Positions 24,217 through 32,806 of a stretch of DNA of 34,393 bases are shown here, in pieces. Below the pieces are notes generated by a model that saw nothing but the letters and a program-made list of their open reading frames with translations, was not told the origin of the DNA and made no database searches. Within the stretch, counting starts at the first letter, position 1, and the number at the start of each line of letters is the position of its first letter. The stretch spans positions 1 to 34,393 of the forward strand of contig VSPW01000001.1 in assembly GCA_009775535.1 (NCBI GenBank), in the 5' to 3' direction. Source of the stretch: Muribaculaceae bacterium (GTDB lineage Bacteria; Bacteroidota; Bacteroidia; Bacteroidales; Muribaculaceae). The translations under genes and the position numbers were made by a program.

Positions 24217-24789
24217 TCATCTTATGCCCGTAAGTTTGTGTGTCTGTAGCGAGAGCCGCCAGTGGGGATGCGACAGGATGTAGGCTATTGTCTGTGCGGT
24301 GTTTGATGAGCCGTCTTTGGGGTCTGTGCATGGTTGTAGGAAATAGTGGGTGGCAGGGGGCAGCGATGTTGCCACAGATTCAACGTCCTGTCCCAGGTAT
24401 ACTATTTTCATCTCGTCTATGCGGTTGATGGACAGCTGGCCGTCTTTTGGGGAGCATGCCACCCAGTCGATCCCCTCAGGTATCGGCAATGTTCCGTTTG
24501 TCTCTATCTGTATATAGAATCCGGCGTCATGCAGGGCTTCGATAAGGAAGCTGTCAAGCTGCATGAGCGGTTCGCCGCCTGTCACTATTATATGTCTTGA
24601 AGGATAGGACGTTACGGCAGATATGATCTCATCAGCCGTCATGGCAGTGTGTCCCGAGTGGTCGGTGTCGCAGAAAGGGCATTTGCGGTTGCATCCGCTC
24701 ATGCGCAGGAATACGGCCGGTGTCCCGGTATGGTAGCCTTCTCCCTGTAGGGAGTAGAATATCTCGTTTATCCGGTATGTCTTGTCCAT
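24217..24789 (-). CDS. queE: 7-carboxy-7-deazaguanine synthase
   Basis: The 190-residue radical SAM enzyme has C33, C37 and C40 (CNRKCPFCD) as the canonical CX3CX2C cluster site and TGGEPLMQ as the SAM-binding GGE motif. The start NEIFYSLQGEG is the QueE signature. It turns the QueD product 6-carboxytetrahydropterin into the deazaguanine precursor of queuosine. The start at 24789 leaves 7 nt after queD. An ATG 7 codons earlier (24810) would overlap queD by 14 nt and adds residues unlike the family. queC and queF are not in the window. Confidence 0.93.
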   Translation of the reverse strand: MDKTYRINEIFYSLQGEGYHTGTPAVFLRMSGCNRKCPFCDTDHSGHTAMTADEIISAVTSYPSRHIIVTGGEPLMQLDSFLIEALHDAGFYIQIETNGTLPIPEGIDWVACSPKDGQLSINRIDEMKIVYLGQDVESVATSLPPATHYFLQPCTDPKDGSSNTAQTIAYILSHPHWRLSLQTHKLTGIR

Positions 24790-24796
24790 GGTTTGT

Positions 24797-25129
24797 TCAG
24801 TCTGCTTCATATGCGGCTATGTTGCCTTCGCTTTCCTGTACTTCCACCCTGTAGCAATTTTCCACCTGGCCGTATATCCACCTTGCGATATTCTCGGCTG
24901 TAGGGTTGAATGGCAGGATGTCGTTCAGGCAGGCATGGTCCAGCCTGCCAAGCACTGTTTCTTTTATATGTGTGAAGTCGGTGACCATGCCGTCCTTATT
25001 AAGTTCCTCGGAACGGCAATAGACGGTCACTATCCAGTTATGTCCGTGCATTGCCGTGCATTTGCTCGGGTATGACAGTTCAAGACGGTGTGATGCTGAT
25101 ATTTCAAGTCGTTTGCTTACGTAGTACAT
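24797..25129 (-). CDS. queD: 6-carboxytetrahydropterin synthase
   Basis: The 110-residue protein belongs to the PTPS family. The zinc ligands are H14, H28 and H30 (SASHRLE, MHGHNW), the catalytic cysteine is C24 (PSKCTAMHGH), and D64-H65 (LDHACLND) and an ESEGN glutamate near 99 complete the site. The C-x3-HGH spacing is that of QueD rather than eukaryotic PTPS. It makes 6-carboxytetrahydropterin from dihydroneopterin triphosphate for queuosine. It lies 13 nt after cca and 7 nt before queE, so substrate flow follows gene order. Confidence 0.93.
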   Translation of the reverse strand: MYYVSKRLEISASHRLELSYPSKCTAMHGHNWIVTVYCRSEELNKDGMVTDFTHIKETVLGRLDHACLNDILPFNPTAENIARWIYGQVENCYRVEVQESEGNIAAYEAD

Positions 25130-25142
25130 ATGGGGTGGTTGG

Positions 25143-26606
25143 TTATTCTGTAGTCTCCTGGGAAAGAGATGGCATGTCGAAAGGCGGGTTTACGGGCTCT
25201 ATGCCCATTTCTTTGCTCATCCTGTATACAAATTGTAGTGCGGAGTCGCGGTCGGGTATCTGGTCCTCGCGTTGGGCCTCAAGGAGCGCGCTTATGAACT
25301 TCCCTACGGCCGGCGATTGGGGCAGGTTGAATATGTGCATGATTTCGTCACCACGCACAAGCGGTTTGCGGTTGCGTTCAAAGTCCTTTGCCTCGACAGC
25401 CTTGAATTTTTCTTCGACAATGGCGAAATTGGCCAGAAAGCGGGCCCGCTTTTCCTCGTTGCGTGATGTGATGTCGGCTTTTGCGAGTATCATCAGGTCG
25501 TCACGGTATTCCTGTGCATAGTTTGACAGCCTCCGTACGGCGCTGTCGGTCACTTCGTCTTCTACCAGTGCGATAGGGCGCATGTGCAGGCCCACCAGGG
25601 TGCGCACGTATTTCATCTTGTCGTTAAGCGGCAGTTTCAGGTGACGGAAAATGTCAGGTATCATTTTGCTGCCGACAAAATCGTGGTTGTGGAATGTCCA
25701 GCCGAGTTTTTCGTCCCAATGTTTTGTTGCCGGTTTGCCTATGTCGTGTAGCAGTGCGGCCCACCGCAGCCACAGGTTGCCGCTGGCCTTGGCCACATTG
25801 TCGAGTACGGCCAGGGTGTGGAAAAAGTTATCCTTGTGGCCTCGGCCGTTTACCCGTGATATGCCTTCCATTGCGGCCAATTGCGGGAAAATGAGAGGCA
25901 GCAGGCCTGTCTGGCGTAGCAGCAGCCATCCTGTCGAGGGCACGGGAGATGCCATTATCTTGTTCAGCTCATCTGCGATGCGTTCACGGGATATTATCCC
26001 GATACGGGACGCATTGCGGGTTATCGCATCAAGGGTCTCGGGATAGATGTCGAATCCCAGCTGGGTGGCGAACCGGATTGCGCGCATCATCCGTAGCGGG
26101 TCGTCGCTGAATGTTATGTCTGGGTCTAGCGGCGTGCGTATGATGCGCCTGGAGATGTCGCCTAAGCCGTCGTAACGGTCAACTAGTTCGCCGAAGCGCC
26201 CGGCGTTTACGCATATTGCCATTGCGTTTATGGTGAAGTCTCGGCGCGCCAGGTCGTCATCAAGTGTCCCGTCCTCCACGACCGGTTTCCGCGACTGCCG
26301 GTCATAGCTTTCACGGCGTGCGCCGACGAATTCCAGTTCGTCATCGCCACAGTGGATCTGTGCCGTCCCGAAGTTGCGGTATACGGCAAGATGGCTCTTG
26401 TTGCCCAGACGTGCGGCAACGGCCTGGGCTACTTCTATCCCTGCGCCTATGGTCACGAAATCGATGTCCTTGCTGTGGCGGTGTATTATCAGGTCGCGCA
26501 CATATCCGCCTACGACATAGCATTCCCGGCCCATGCTGTCGGCCACTTCGCCTACCAGATGGAATACCCGAGAGTCAATCAGGGATGAATATTCGGTTGC
26601 CTGCAT
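25143..26606 (-). CDS. cca: CCA tRNA nucleotidyltransferase with HD domain
   Basis: The 487-residue protein starts with a class II nucleotidyltransferase head: GGYVRD (33-38), metal-binding D47 and D49 (KDIDFV) and RRDFTINAMA (121-130). An RNA-binding neck follows. An HD phosphohydrolase domain then shows LLHDIGKPATKHWD near residues 285-300. It adds or repairs the 3' CCA of tRNAs in the cytosol, which the tRNA-Arg in this window needs because CCA is not encoded there. A poly(A) polymerase role is less likely. It lies 7 nt after the M24 peptidase gene and 13 nt before queD. Confidence 0.92.
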   Translation of the reverse strand: MQATEYSSLIDSRVFHLVGEVADSMGRECYVVGGYVRDLIIHRHSKDIDFVTIGAGIEVAQAVAARLGNKSHLAVYRNFGTAQIHCGDDELEFVGARRESYDRQSRKPVVEDGTLDDDLARRDFTINAMAICVNAGRFGELVDRYDGLGDISRRIIRTPLDPDITFSDDPLRMMRAIRFATQLGFDIYPETLDAITRNASRIGIISRERIADELNKIMASPVPSTGWLLLRQTGLLPLIFPQLAAMEGISRVNGRGHKDNFFHTLAVLDNVAKASGNLWLRWAALLHDIGKPATKHWDEKLGWTFHNHDFVGSKMIPDIFRHLKLPLNDKMKYVRTLVGLHMRPIALVEDEVTDSAVRRLSNYAQEYRDDLMILAKADITSRNEEKRARFLANFAIVEEKFKAVEAKDFERNRKPLVRGDEIMHIFNLPQSPAVGKFISALLEAQREDQIPDRDSALQFVYRMSKEMGIEPVNPPFDMPSLSQETTE

Positions 26607-26613
26607 AGTCTAT

Positions 26614-27795
26614 CTAAGGGAGGAAAACGGTTATCTGTTCAGGGCTGTGGGTGAGGGCTTCCAGCCCGTTGGCGGTGACGGCATACGTATTTTCGATGCC
26701 TACTGCCCCTGTACCCGGTATTACGAATTTGGGCTCAAGGGCGATTACATTGCCTGTCTCAAGGATATCCCTGCTTTTTGGCGCGATCACGGGTAGCTCG
26801 TTGATTTCAATTCCTACGCCATGACCCACGAACCCGGCATGCTGTGAATGCCCCATGAAATAGTCCTCAAGCCCTGCGGCGCGTGCTATGGATGCTGCCT
26901 CTTCGTAGAGGGCGCGTGCCTCAGCCCCCGGACGTCCTGACTTTTCCAGAGCCCGGCATATGTCTATTGAGCACTGGTGGGCCTTCAATGCCTTTTCGCT
27001 TATGTCTCCGGTACATGCGAATGTACGTGTCATGTCAGTCATGTATCCGTTGAAGTTTCCGTTTGCGTCAACCATCACTGACAGTCCTGGGCGTATCACC
27101 GTGCCGTTTGCACCCACAGGCAGCGACGGGTTCATGCCTTGGCCGCCCATGGCGAAATCATATGGCGATGCCGCGTCTGCATTGTCCCCGGCCAGGATAT
27201 TTGCCATATGTATCTCCATTACATCCCCGGCGGTGCGGAATTGCCCCAGGCATCCTTCCAGGCGGCTTGTACGTTCTATCTCGACCTGCAGTTCTATGTC
27301 GGTCATGCCTTCGCGGAAAAGTGACGGTATCTTGGAGTACACATGGTCGTGTTTGATGCCGTCTTCGCGTAGCATTTCCAGCTCCATGCCTGTCTTTACT
27401 GACCGGACCTTGCGCATTACCGCCGATGCATTCACTGCTTTGGCGTTGAAAGCCTTCATTATCCTGGTGGCCATCGCGTATGTCAAGGAGTCCAGTTCTA
27501 GCCCTATCTCCGAGCCTTGGGGTACATCTATATGCTCCGGCATGGATTCCGGTTTTGTGACCGCCACCACGTCCTTACAGTGGTGTATGGTGTTTGGTCG
27601 GCGTACAAAATATGTCGGATTGCCGCTTGCGTTTATATATATGAACCCATCGAATACACGTCCGGTGAGGTAGAATATGTTCGCTGTGTCGCGGACTATG
27701 ATATGCTCGATGTTTTCCGCCTTCATCCGGGCCTTGACCTTCTCCAGCCTTAATGCGGCTTCCCCGGCGGGGATCATAAGCAAAGTGTCGTGCAT
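26614..27795 (-). CDS. M24 family (Xaa-Pro dipeptidase/aminopeptidase-like) metallopeptidase
   Basis: The 393-residue protein has a creatinase-like N-terminal domain (about 1-135) and a pita-bread catalytic domain. The five dinuclear metal ligands are all present: D243 (VDANGNFNG), D254 (MTDMTRTF), H325 (VGHGVGIEIN), E354 (ALEPKF) and E368 (GIENTY). No signal peptide is seen, so it is cytosolic. It should remove an N-terminal residue next to proline or split Xaa-Pro dipeptides; the exact specificity is not readable. It lies 3 nt after the HAD phosphatase gene and 7 nt before cca, within a tight operon. Confidence 0.88.
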   Translation of the reverse strand: MHDTLLMIPAGEAALRLEKVKARMKAENIEHIIVRDTANIFYLTGRVFDGFIYINASGNPTYFVRRPNTIHHCKDVVAVTKPESMPEHIDVPQGSEIGLELDSLTYAMATRIMKAFNAKAVNASAVMRKVRSVKTGMELEMLREDGIKHDHVYSKIPSLFREGMTDIELQVEIERTSRLEGCLGQFRTAGDVMEIHMANILAGDNADAASPYDFAMGGQGMNPSLPVGANGTVIRPGLSVMVDANGNFNGYMTDMTRTFACTGDISEKALKAHQCSIDICRALEKSGRPGAEARALYEEAASIARAAGLEDYFMGHSQHAGFVGHGVGIEINELPVIAPKSRDILETGNVIALEPKFVIPGTGAVGIENTYAVTANGLEALTHSPEQITVFLP

Positions 27796-27798
27796 GTC

Positions 27799-28452
27799 TT
27801 ATCTTGTGGTTTGATCTTTGTTCAATATCTTTTCTATGAGGTCGTGGAAACAGTCGATTCTGTATTCCGCATCTGAGACCGTGCCGAATCCGTATGCCGC
27901 CCAGATGAACGGTAGTCCCGCACGGTGGGTTGAATCGGCATCGCCTTGTATGTCGCCCACATATACAGGCCTTTCCAGTCCGTGCCTGTCTATCAGGAGA
28001 CTGATGTTGTCTTCTTTTGGGAGCGATGTCTCCCCGTGGGTTAGGGTATCTGTGAAGTATGGCCTCAGTCCGGTGTAGTCAAGGAACATCCTTAGGCCGT
28101 CCGGTCCGCAGTTGCTCACCATAAACAGCCGGTATCTCTTGCTCAATGCCTTTAAGTCTTCGGCGACGTGGCTGTATAGCGTGCCGCCAAGCTGGGGCAT
28201 CAGTTCGGTGTCGACTTTTCTCAGTATTGAGCAGAATCGTTCAGTGTCCATATCTATGCCGTGGCAAATGTGGGAGGCGATTACATCGAGCGGCTTCCCC
28301 ATCATTGACAATAGCTCGTCGCGGGACACCCTACGTTCTATCCCCATGCGCCGGAATGATTCATTCCATATTGCGCAATATGAATCTACGGCATCCCAGA
28401 GAGTGCCGTCCATGTCGAATATTATGCTGTCGAAGTCTGTCTGTGTGCTCAT
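27799..28452 (-). CDS. HAD superfamily hydrolase (Gph-like)
   Basis: The 217-residue protein carries the four HAD motifs: D13 and D15 in FDMDGTLWD, S113 in MVSNCG, K146 in LPKEDN and the acidic VGDIQGD with D167 and D171. A helical cap lies between motifs I and II, as in phosphoglycolate phosphatase and related sugar or nucleotide phosphatases. The substrate is unknown. Its ATG overlaps the gldH stop (ATGA) and the M24 peptidase gene follows after 3 nt. Confidence 0.88.
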   Translation of the reverse strand: MSTQTDFDSIIFDMDGTLWDAVDSYCAIWNESFRRMGIERRVSRDELLSMMGKPLDVIASHICHGIDMDTERFCSILRKVDTELMPQLGGTLYSHVAEDLKALSKRYRLFMVSNCGPDGLRMFLDYTGLRPYFTDTLTHGETSLPKEDNISLLIDRHGLERPVYVGDIQGDADSTHRAGLPFIWAAYGFGTVSDAEYRIDCFHDLIEKILNKDQTTR

Positions 28453-28925
28453 TTTGTCATTGGTGTGAATGATATGCCGATCTGTTCTATTCCTGTCACG
28501 GTATCGACCCTCATTATGTGCCTTAGCCTTATCGGGGCTCCGTTGTAGACCGTAAAGTCCCTATAGACAGTGTCGGCCAGCTGGAAAGTGAGTCCCATCC
28601 CGCGCCCGTGCCAGTGTCCGTATTTGTCGGAGAGGGTGATGTTCAATGTGTCAGCTTTCTCCGGGTCGAGGGTGTCGGCCGGGGTGGGGTATAGTATCTC
28701 TAGCCATATATTGGAATATGGGTAGCTGTTGGTATGGCGGAGGGTGACGGCCAACTTGCCGGTTGCCGTCGAGTCGGCGATCGCCGGAATGAACTCAAAG
28801 GTATCGTCATATGCCCAACCTTCAGAGTCTACGGTATGGTATTGGCTATAATTATTGTGCCCGGGGGAACATGCCCCCAAGCACAATAAGGATGTCATAA
28901 TTAACGACGTGATGGCTTTATTCAT
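28449..28925 (-). CDS. gldH: Gliding-motility-type lipoprotein GldH
   Basis: The 158-residue lipoprotein has a signal ending in LGAC and a beta-rich body with YDDTFEFIPAIADS, LRHTNSYPYSNIWLEI and GHWHGRGMGLTFQLAD, as in the GldH family. In Flavobacterium GldH is needed for gliding. In non-gliding Bacteroidales it is kept and its role is not settled, possibly in envelope or secretion. The ATG at 28925 was chosen because it immediately precedes the lipoprotein signal. A longer frame upstream lies antiparallel in phase inside the ricT gene and is low-complexity. The start overlaps the ricT stop by 8 nt, and its own stop overlaps the HAD start. Confidence 0.85.
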   Translation of the reverse strand: MNKAITSLIMTSLLCLGACSPGHNNYSQYHTVDSEGWAYDDTFEFIPAIADSTATGKLAVTLRHTNSYPYSNIWLEILYPTPADTLDPEKADTLNITLSDKYGHWHGRGMGLTFQLADTVYRDFTVYNGAPIRLRHIMRVDTVTGIEQIGISFTPMTK

Positions 28926-30294
28926 CAGATTTTGGCGGGTTTTGGCGCTGCGGCCTAGGTTTCCGGTTGTTGCCTTCGCCTGTCTGTGGCATATTTCCCT
29001 GGTTGGCTTGCTGTTGCCGCGGCTGTCGGCGTTGGCCATCCTGTCTCTGTCCGCCCTGTTTGGGAGGCCGGTTGGTCCTTTGTTGGCGTTTCTGGTCAGA
29101 TGCCTGTCCGTCTGCCTGTGCCGAAGCTGCCGCCTTTGGCTCACGTGAAGAGTACCGGTCGCGGGGTTTCTGTGTATCCCTGGGCTCAGACTTTTCGGTA
29201 TCGCCTTCTTGGCGTGGCCGTTTCTCGCCTGTGGCGTTTCCGTCTTTTTTTGGCTTGCGCTTCTTCTTTTTCTTGTCGAAACGCGTCAGGTCATTGTCCC
29301 CAAGTATGTCAAGCGGCTTTTTCGCGTTATCCTTGTCGTCACCTTCGCGCTTCAGCGACAGGGGCTTTTCCCCGGCCTTGTTCATGGCGATTATTTCAAA
29401 AGCCCGCGCTGCATCTATCGTTACAAGGTTGGCGGCCATCGATTTGTCGGTGGAGTATGTTATCTCGCGCTTGAATATGTCGGTCTTGAAGTGGAAATAT
29501 GTGGAGTCCGCGGTTTCCAGGCGTATGTCCTTTGACGGCAGGCGCTTGATGCTCTCCACATATGTGTCGGCCTCGAAATTAAGGCAGCATTTGAGTTTTG
29601 CGCACTGTCCTGCTAGCTTTTGTGGGTTGAGTGATATATCCTGGTAGCGGGCGGCGCTGGTGGCGACAGACACAAAGTTGGTCATCCACGAAGCGCAGCA
29701 CAGCGGACGTCCGCAAGGGCCGATTCCACCGATGCGTCCTGCTTCCTGGCGTGCGCCGATCTGCTTCATCTCTATCCGCACCTTGAATGTCTCTGCAAGC
29801 ACTTTTATAAGCTGGCGGAAGTCGACACGCTCATCGGCTATATAATAGAATATGGCCTTGTTGCCGTCACCCTGATACTCTACGTCACCGATTTTCATGC
29901 TTAGCCGCAGTGATTCTGCAATCTTGCGTGAGCGGATCATGGTGTCGTTTTCCTTAGCCTTAGCTTCCTCGTATTTCTCAAGGTCGGCCGGACGCGCCTT
30001 GCGGAAAACGCGGCGCACCTCGGCATTTGGGCGTACGTTTGCCTTGCGCATCTGTAGCCTTACAAGGTCGCCCACCATGGTCACCTGGCCGATGTCGTGG
30101 CCTGGGGATGCCTCCACGGCTACCATGTCGCCGATTTCCAACGGTATGTTTGTGGAGTTCTTATAGAAACCCTTGCGCGTATTCTTGAACTGCACCTCTA
30201 CCATGTCGAAGTCGGCGAACCCTCCAGGGATGTCGGCTAGCCAGTTGGTGCAATACAGTTTGCCGCGGGGGCATTTGTTTTCATTTTTTGCCAT
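28918..30294 (-). CDS. ricT: PSP1-domain protein, RicT (YaaT)-like
   Basis: The 458-residue protein has cysteines early (C8, C15) and an N-terminal PSP1 domain. A second cysteine cluster follows: C194, C199, C200 in GIGPCGRPLCC and C231, C236, C237 in CAKLKCC. These are the RicT hallmarks; in Bacillus they bind FeS clusters with RicA and RicF. The last 110 residues are basic and rich in Lys, Arg, Gln and Pro (KKKKKRKPKKDG), a disordered tail absent from Bacillus RicT (about 275 residues) and likely to bind RNA. RicT helps RNase Y mature polycistronic mRNA; here rny lies directly upstream, 48 nt away. gldH overlaps its 3' end. Confidence 0.88.
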   Translation of the reverse strand: MAKNENKCPRGKLYCTNWLADIPGGFADFDMVEVQFKNTRKGFYKNSTNIPLEIGDMVAVEASPGHDIGQVTMVGDLVRLQMRKANVRPNAEVRRVFRKARPADLEKYEEAKAKENDTMIRSRKIAESLRLSMKIGDVEYQGDGNKAIFYYIADERVDFRQLIKVLAETFKVRIEMKQIGARQEAGRIGGIGPCGRPLCCASWMTNFVSVATSAARYQDISLNPQKLAGQCAKLKCCLNFEADTYVESIKRLPSKDIRLETADSTYFHFKTDIFKREITYSTDKSMAANLVTIDAARAFEIIAMNKAGEKPLSLKREGDDKDNAKKPLDILGDNDLTRFDKKKKKRKPKKDGNATGEKRPRQEGDTEKSEPRDTQKPRDRYSSREPKAAASAQADGQASDQKRQQRTNRPPKQGGQRQDGQRRQPRQQQANQGNMPQTGEGNNRKPRPQRQNPPKSDE

Positions 30295-30342
30295 AGCTGC
30301 AGTAAAGTTGGCTTATGTTGTTGATGGTGGCTATGGGCATTG

Positions 30343-31887
30343 TCACTTGGCGAAGCTTACGGAACGGGTCTCGCGGATTACGGTGATCTTTACCTGTCCC
30401 GGGTATGTCATCTCGTCCTGGATGCGTTTTGCTATCTCGGCCGACAGCTTTTCTGTCTCAACATCGTCAATCTTGTCCGCGCCGACGATCACGCGCAGTT
30501 CTCGTCCGGCCTGGATGGCGTAGGTCTTGATGACGCCAGGATATGACATCGCCAGCTGCTCAAGGTCGTTGAGACGCTTGATGTATGCCTCCACTATCTC
30601 GCGGCGAGCGCCCGGGCGTGCACCTGAGATGGCGTCGCACACCTGTACGATCGGGGCAAGGAGCGAAGTCTGTTCCACCTCGTCGTGGTGCGCGCCGATG
30701 GCGTTGCATATCTCGGGCTTTTCCTTGTATTTTTCGGCCAGCTTCATGCCGAGCAGAGCATGGGGCAGTTCCGGTTCTTCATCGGGCACTTTGCCTATGT
30801 CATGCAGCAGTCCTGCCCGGCGGGCCTTCTTTGGGTTGAGGCCTAGCTCCGATGCCATGATGGCGCATAGGTTTGCTGTCTCGCGTGAGTGCTGCAGCAG
30901 GTTCTGTCCGTAGCTCGATCTGTATTTCATCTTTCCCACCATGCGTATAAGGTCGGGATGGAGTCCATGTATGCCCAGGTCGATGGCTGTGCGCTTGCCG
31001 GTCTCGATGATTTCTTCCTCTACCTGTTTCCGCACCTTCGCCACCACCTCTTCGATGCGTGCCGGGTGTATGCGGCCGTCGGCCACCAGCTGGTGCAGTG
31101 CCAGGCGTGCTATCTCGCGGCGCACGGGGTCAAAGCCGGAAAGTACGATGGCCTCTGGGGTGTCGTCCACTATTATCTCGATTCCGGTAGCGGCTTCCAG
31201 GGCGCGTATGTTGCGGCCTTCCCTACCGATTATGCGGCCTTTGATTTCATCGGAGTCGATGTGGAATACTGTCACGGAGTTCTCTATGGCGGTTTCGGTG
31301 GCCACACGCTGGATTGACTGCACGACAATCCGTTTGGCCTCTTTGTTTGCCGTCATCTTGGCCTCGTCCATGATGTCGTTTATGTACGATGCAGCCGCTG
31401 TCTTGGCCTCGTCTTTGAGCGACTCTATGAGCTTCTCTTTGGCTTCTTCCGAAGAAAGGCCTGAAATATGCTCCAATGTGTCCTGTGCGGTGCGTTGCAG
31501 CTTTTCGACCTCGGCCTTTTTCATTTCCACCATGGCCGACTGTGCGTCAAGGTTGGCGCGGGTGTTCTCCAGTTCGTTGCGCGTGCGCTGGTTCTCGCTC
31601 TGCTGCTGGTTGAGCTGGATTTCACGGTTTTTCATCTTTGCTTCCGCCGACTGCACCTTTGCCAGGCGTTGGTTTGCCTGCTTTTCTGCATCGGAAGTGA
31701 TGCGCAAGGCCTCTTCACGGCCTTCAAGCATCTTGTTTTTCTTCAGGTCCTCCGCCTCGCGTACGGCATCGTCGATGATGATTTTCGCGCGGCTCTGTGC
31801 CATTGATTTCTGGACTATCATCGTGGCCGCTGCACCGATTGCGAGTGCGATTATTGCGATGGCCACATAGATTATTACTTGTATCAT
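30343..31887 (-). CDS. rny: Ribonuclease Y
   Basis: The 514-residue endoribonuclease is complete. An N-terminal membrane helix (about 3-23) precedes a long coiled coil (about 40-190). A KH domain (GRIIGREGRNIRALE, 218-232) is followed by an HD domain with H333 (LLQHSRE) and H362-D363 (LLHDIGK). It starts mRNA decay at the inner membrane. ricT follows 48 nt downstream on the same strand. Upstream lies a structured 225-nt interval, the probable 6S RNA, then zapA. I found no TAnnTTTG just ahead of rny, so read-through from upstream is possible. Confidence 0.96.
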   Translation of the reverse strand: MIQVIIYVAIAIIALAIGAAATMIVQKSMAQSRAKIIIDDAVREAEDLKKNKMLEGREEALRITSDAEKQANQRLAKVQSAEAKMKNREIQLNQQQSENQRTRNELENTRANLDAQSAMVEMKKAEVEKLQRTAQDTLEHISGLSSEEAKEKLIESLKDEAKTAAASYINDIMDEAKMTANKEAKRIVVQSIQRVATETAIENSVTVFHIDSDEIKGRIIGREGRNIRALEAATGIEIIVDDTPEAIVLSGFDPVRREIARLALHQLVADGRIHPARIEEVVAKVRKQVEEEIIETGKRTAIDLGIHGLHPDLIRMVGKMKYRSSYGQNLLQHSRETANLCAIMASELGLNPKKARRAGLLHDIGKVPDEEPELPHALLGMKLAEKYKEKPEICNAIGAHHDEVEQTSLLAPIVQVCDAISGARPGARREIVEAYIKRLNDLEQLAMSYPGVIKTYAIQAGRELRVIVGADKIDDVETEKLSAEIAKRIQDEMTYPGQVKITVIRETRSVSFAK

Positions 31888-31953
31888 AGCTGTGTGGGTA
31901 ACTTTGGGTAGATGGGTTGGGTTGTTTAAATGGTGATGGTATTAATATATAAA

Positions 31954-32112
31954 GACACACGCGCCTCGCACTCACCGTATTTTGGCGGTGGCGGCAGGGC
32001 GCACGCTTGCGGCACAGGCCGTCACCACGGTCAGGGCGGTGGCTTGTGTGGGTCAATCGATGTTGCGGATGAAAGAAAATGGGCGGTGTGGGCCGCCGGG
32101 CGTATACGGAGG
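31954..32112 (-). ncRNA. ssrS: Probable 6S RNA between zapA and rny
   Basis: The minus strand folds into one long interrupted hairpin. The closing stem pairs 32109-32099 with 31965-31955 (CGCC/GGCG core plus wobbles). The next stem pairs CACACCG (32090-32084) with CGGTGAGTG (31977-31969). A large bubble follows, then an apical stem CACAAGCC (32048-32041) with GGCCTGTG (32020-32013) and a CACC/GGTG top. This closing stem-bubble-apical layout and 159-nt length fit 6S RNA, which sequesters housekeeping RNA polymerase. A zapA neighbour is common for 6S genes. TTTATATAT follows. A weak promoter (TTTG-N18-TATTGCTG, 32154-32125) lies inside zapA. The ends are approximate. Confidence 0.6.
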
Positions 32113-32403
32113 TCAGTCAATCTTCAGCAATATGCTGTCAAGCTCCTTCTCAAACTGCTCCATTGTGGCATTCAGTTGGGGCTCATGTTCAGCTATATTG
32201 TAATATAGCCGTGCAAACTGGAATGCAACCATCGCCAGGACCTCATTGGCGCTGCGCTGTTTGAACCTTTCGCGCCATAATGCCCAGAGCTTGTTGACTT
32301 GATATTCCACGGTACGCACAACCGCTTTGTCCTCACGGCGTATATTCATTGGCACCGGATCGGTGTCTGCTATCTGGATTGTTATCACAAAGTCTTCTTT
32401 CAT
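32113..32403 (-). CDS. zapA: Cell division protein ZapA
   Basis: The 96-residue protein has an N-terminal beta strand segment (FVITIQIADTDPVPMNIRRED) and a long C-terminal helix (about 55-95) that forms the ZapA tetramer. ZapA binds and bundles FtsZ filaments at the division site. The N-terminal ITIQI and the conserved DKAVVR segment are typical of Bacteroidota ZapA. It lies 4 nt after a coiled-coil gene in a two-gene operon. The probable 6S RNA begins directly after its stop. Confidence 0.85.
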   Translation of the reverse strand: MKEDFVITIQIADTDPVPMNIRREDKAVVRTVEYQVNKLWALWRERFKQRSANEVLAMVAFQFARLYYNIAEHEPQLNATMEQFEKELDSILLKID

Positions 32404-32407
32404 TGCA

Positions 32408-32701
32408 TCATTGTGTTAGATCGTTGATGCAGCGGTCGATTTCCCGCACTAAAGTTGAAATCAATGTCCGGGTCCGTTCGGTCTGGGAATTGTCAGGAAT
32501 CACATTTGTGGCAATCTGCAGATACTCCACTTGCTGCCGCAAGGATTCTATCTCTTTCTTCTGTGCCAGTATCATGGCATCCTGTTCCAGGATTCTGGCA
32601 TCGGCCTGACGCTTGCTTTCAAGCAGCACATGATAGCGTTCCACAAGGATTTTAGCCTTGTTCGACACTCTCTCTATTGTCTGCTTGAGTTCTCCGGGCA
32701 T
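32408..32701 (-). CDS. Small coiled-coil protein, co-operonic with zapA (unrecognised)
   Basis: The 97-residue soluble protein is dominated by a predicted coiled coil (about 5-68; ELKQTIERVSNKAKILVERY, QKKEIESLRQQVEYL), then a short polar C-terminus. I cannot name a family with confidence. Its size, coiled coil and position before zapA suggest a division partner of the ZapB kind, by inference only. The ATG at 32701 was chosen: an earlier TTG at 32722 lies within the predicted promoter. zapA follows after 4 nt. Confidence 0.75.
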   Translation of the reverse strand: MPGELKQTIERVSNKAKILVERYHVLLESKRQADARILEQDAMILAQKKEIESLRQQVEYLQIATNVIPDNSQTERTRTLISTLVREIDRCINDLTQ

Positions 32702-32719
32702 TTTTATTCCAAATTTCCA

Positions 32720-32727
32720 CAAAAGTA
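32720..32727 (-). promoter_or_regulatory. Candidate -7 element (TACTTTTG) of the coiled coil-zapA operon
   Basis: TACTTTTG on the minus strand matches TAnnTTTG, with a TTG 18 nt upstream. A transcript start near 32713 would lie 12 nt before the ATG at 32701, and this decides that start. Confidence 0.65.
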
Positions 32728-32806
32728 ATGAAAATTCCCCAATAACAAGGCATGCCCGTAGGTTATTTTGAAAAAAATGTCGTGATTTTGCAGCAGCCTG
32801 CGCGCA

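Noticed and set aside
28926..29144. N-terminal extension of GldH by 73 codons
   Set aside because: It overlaps ricT in another frame and would bury the lipoprotein signal.
30941..31870. 309-codon open frame on the plus strand
   Set aside because: It is antisense to the coiled-coil part of rny; the serine-rich translation is a typical shadow.
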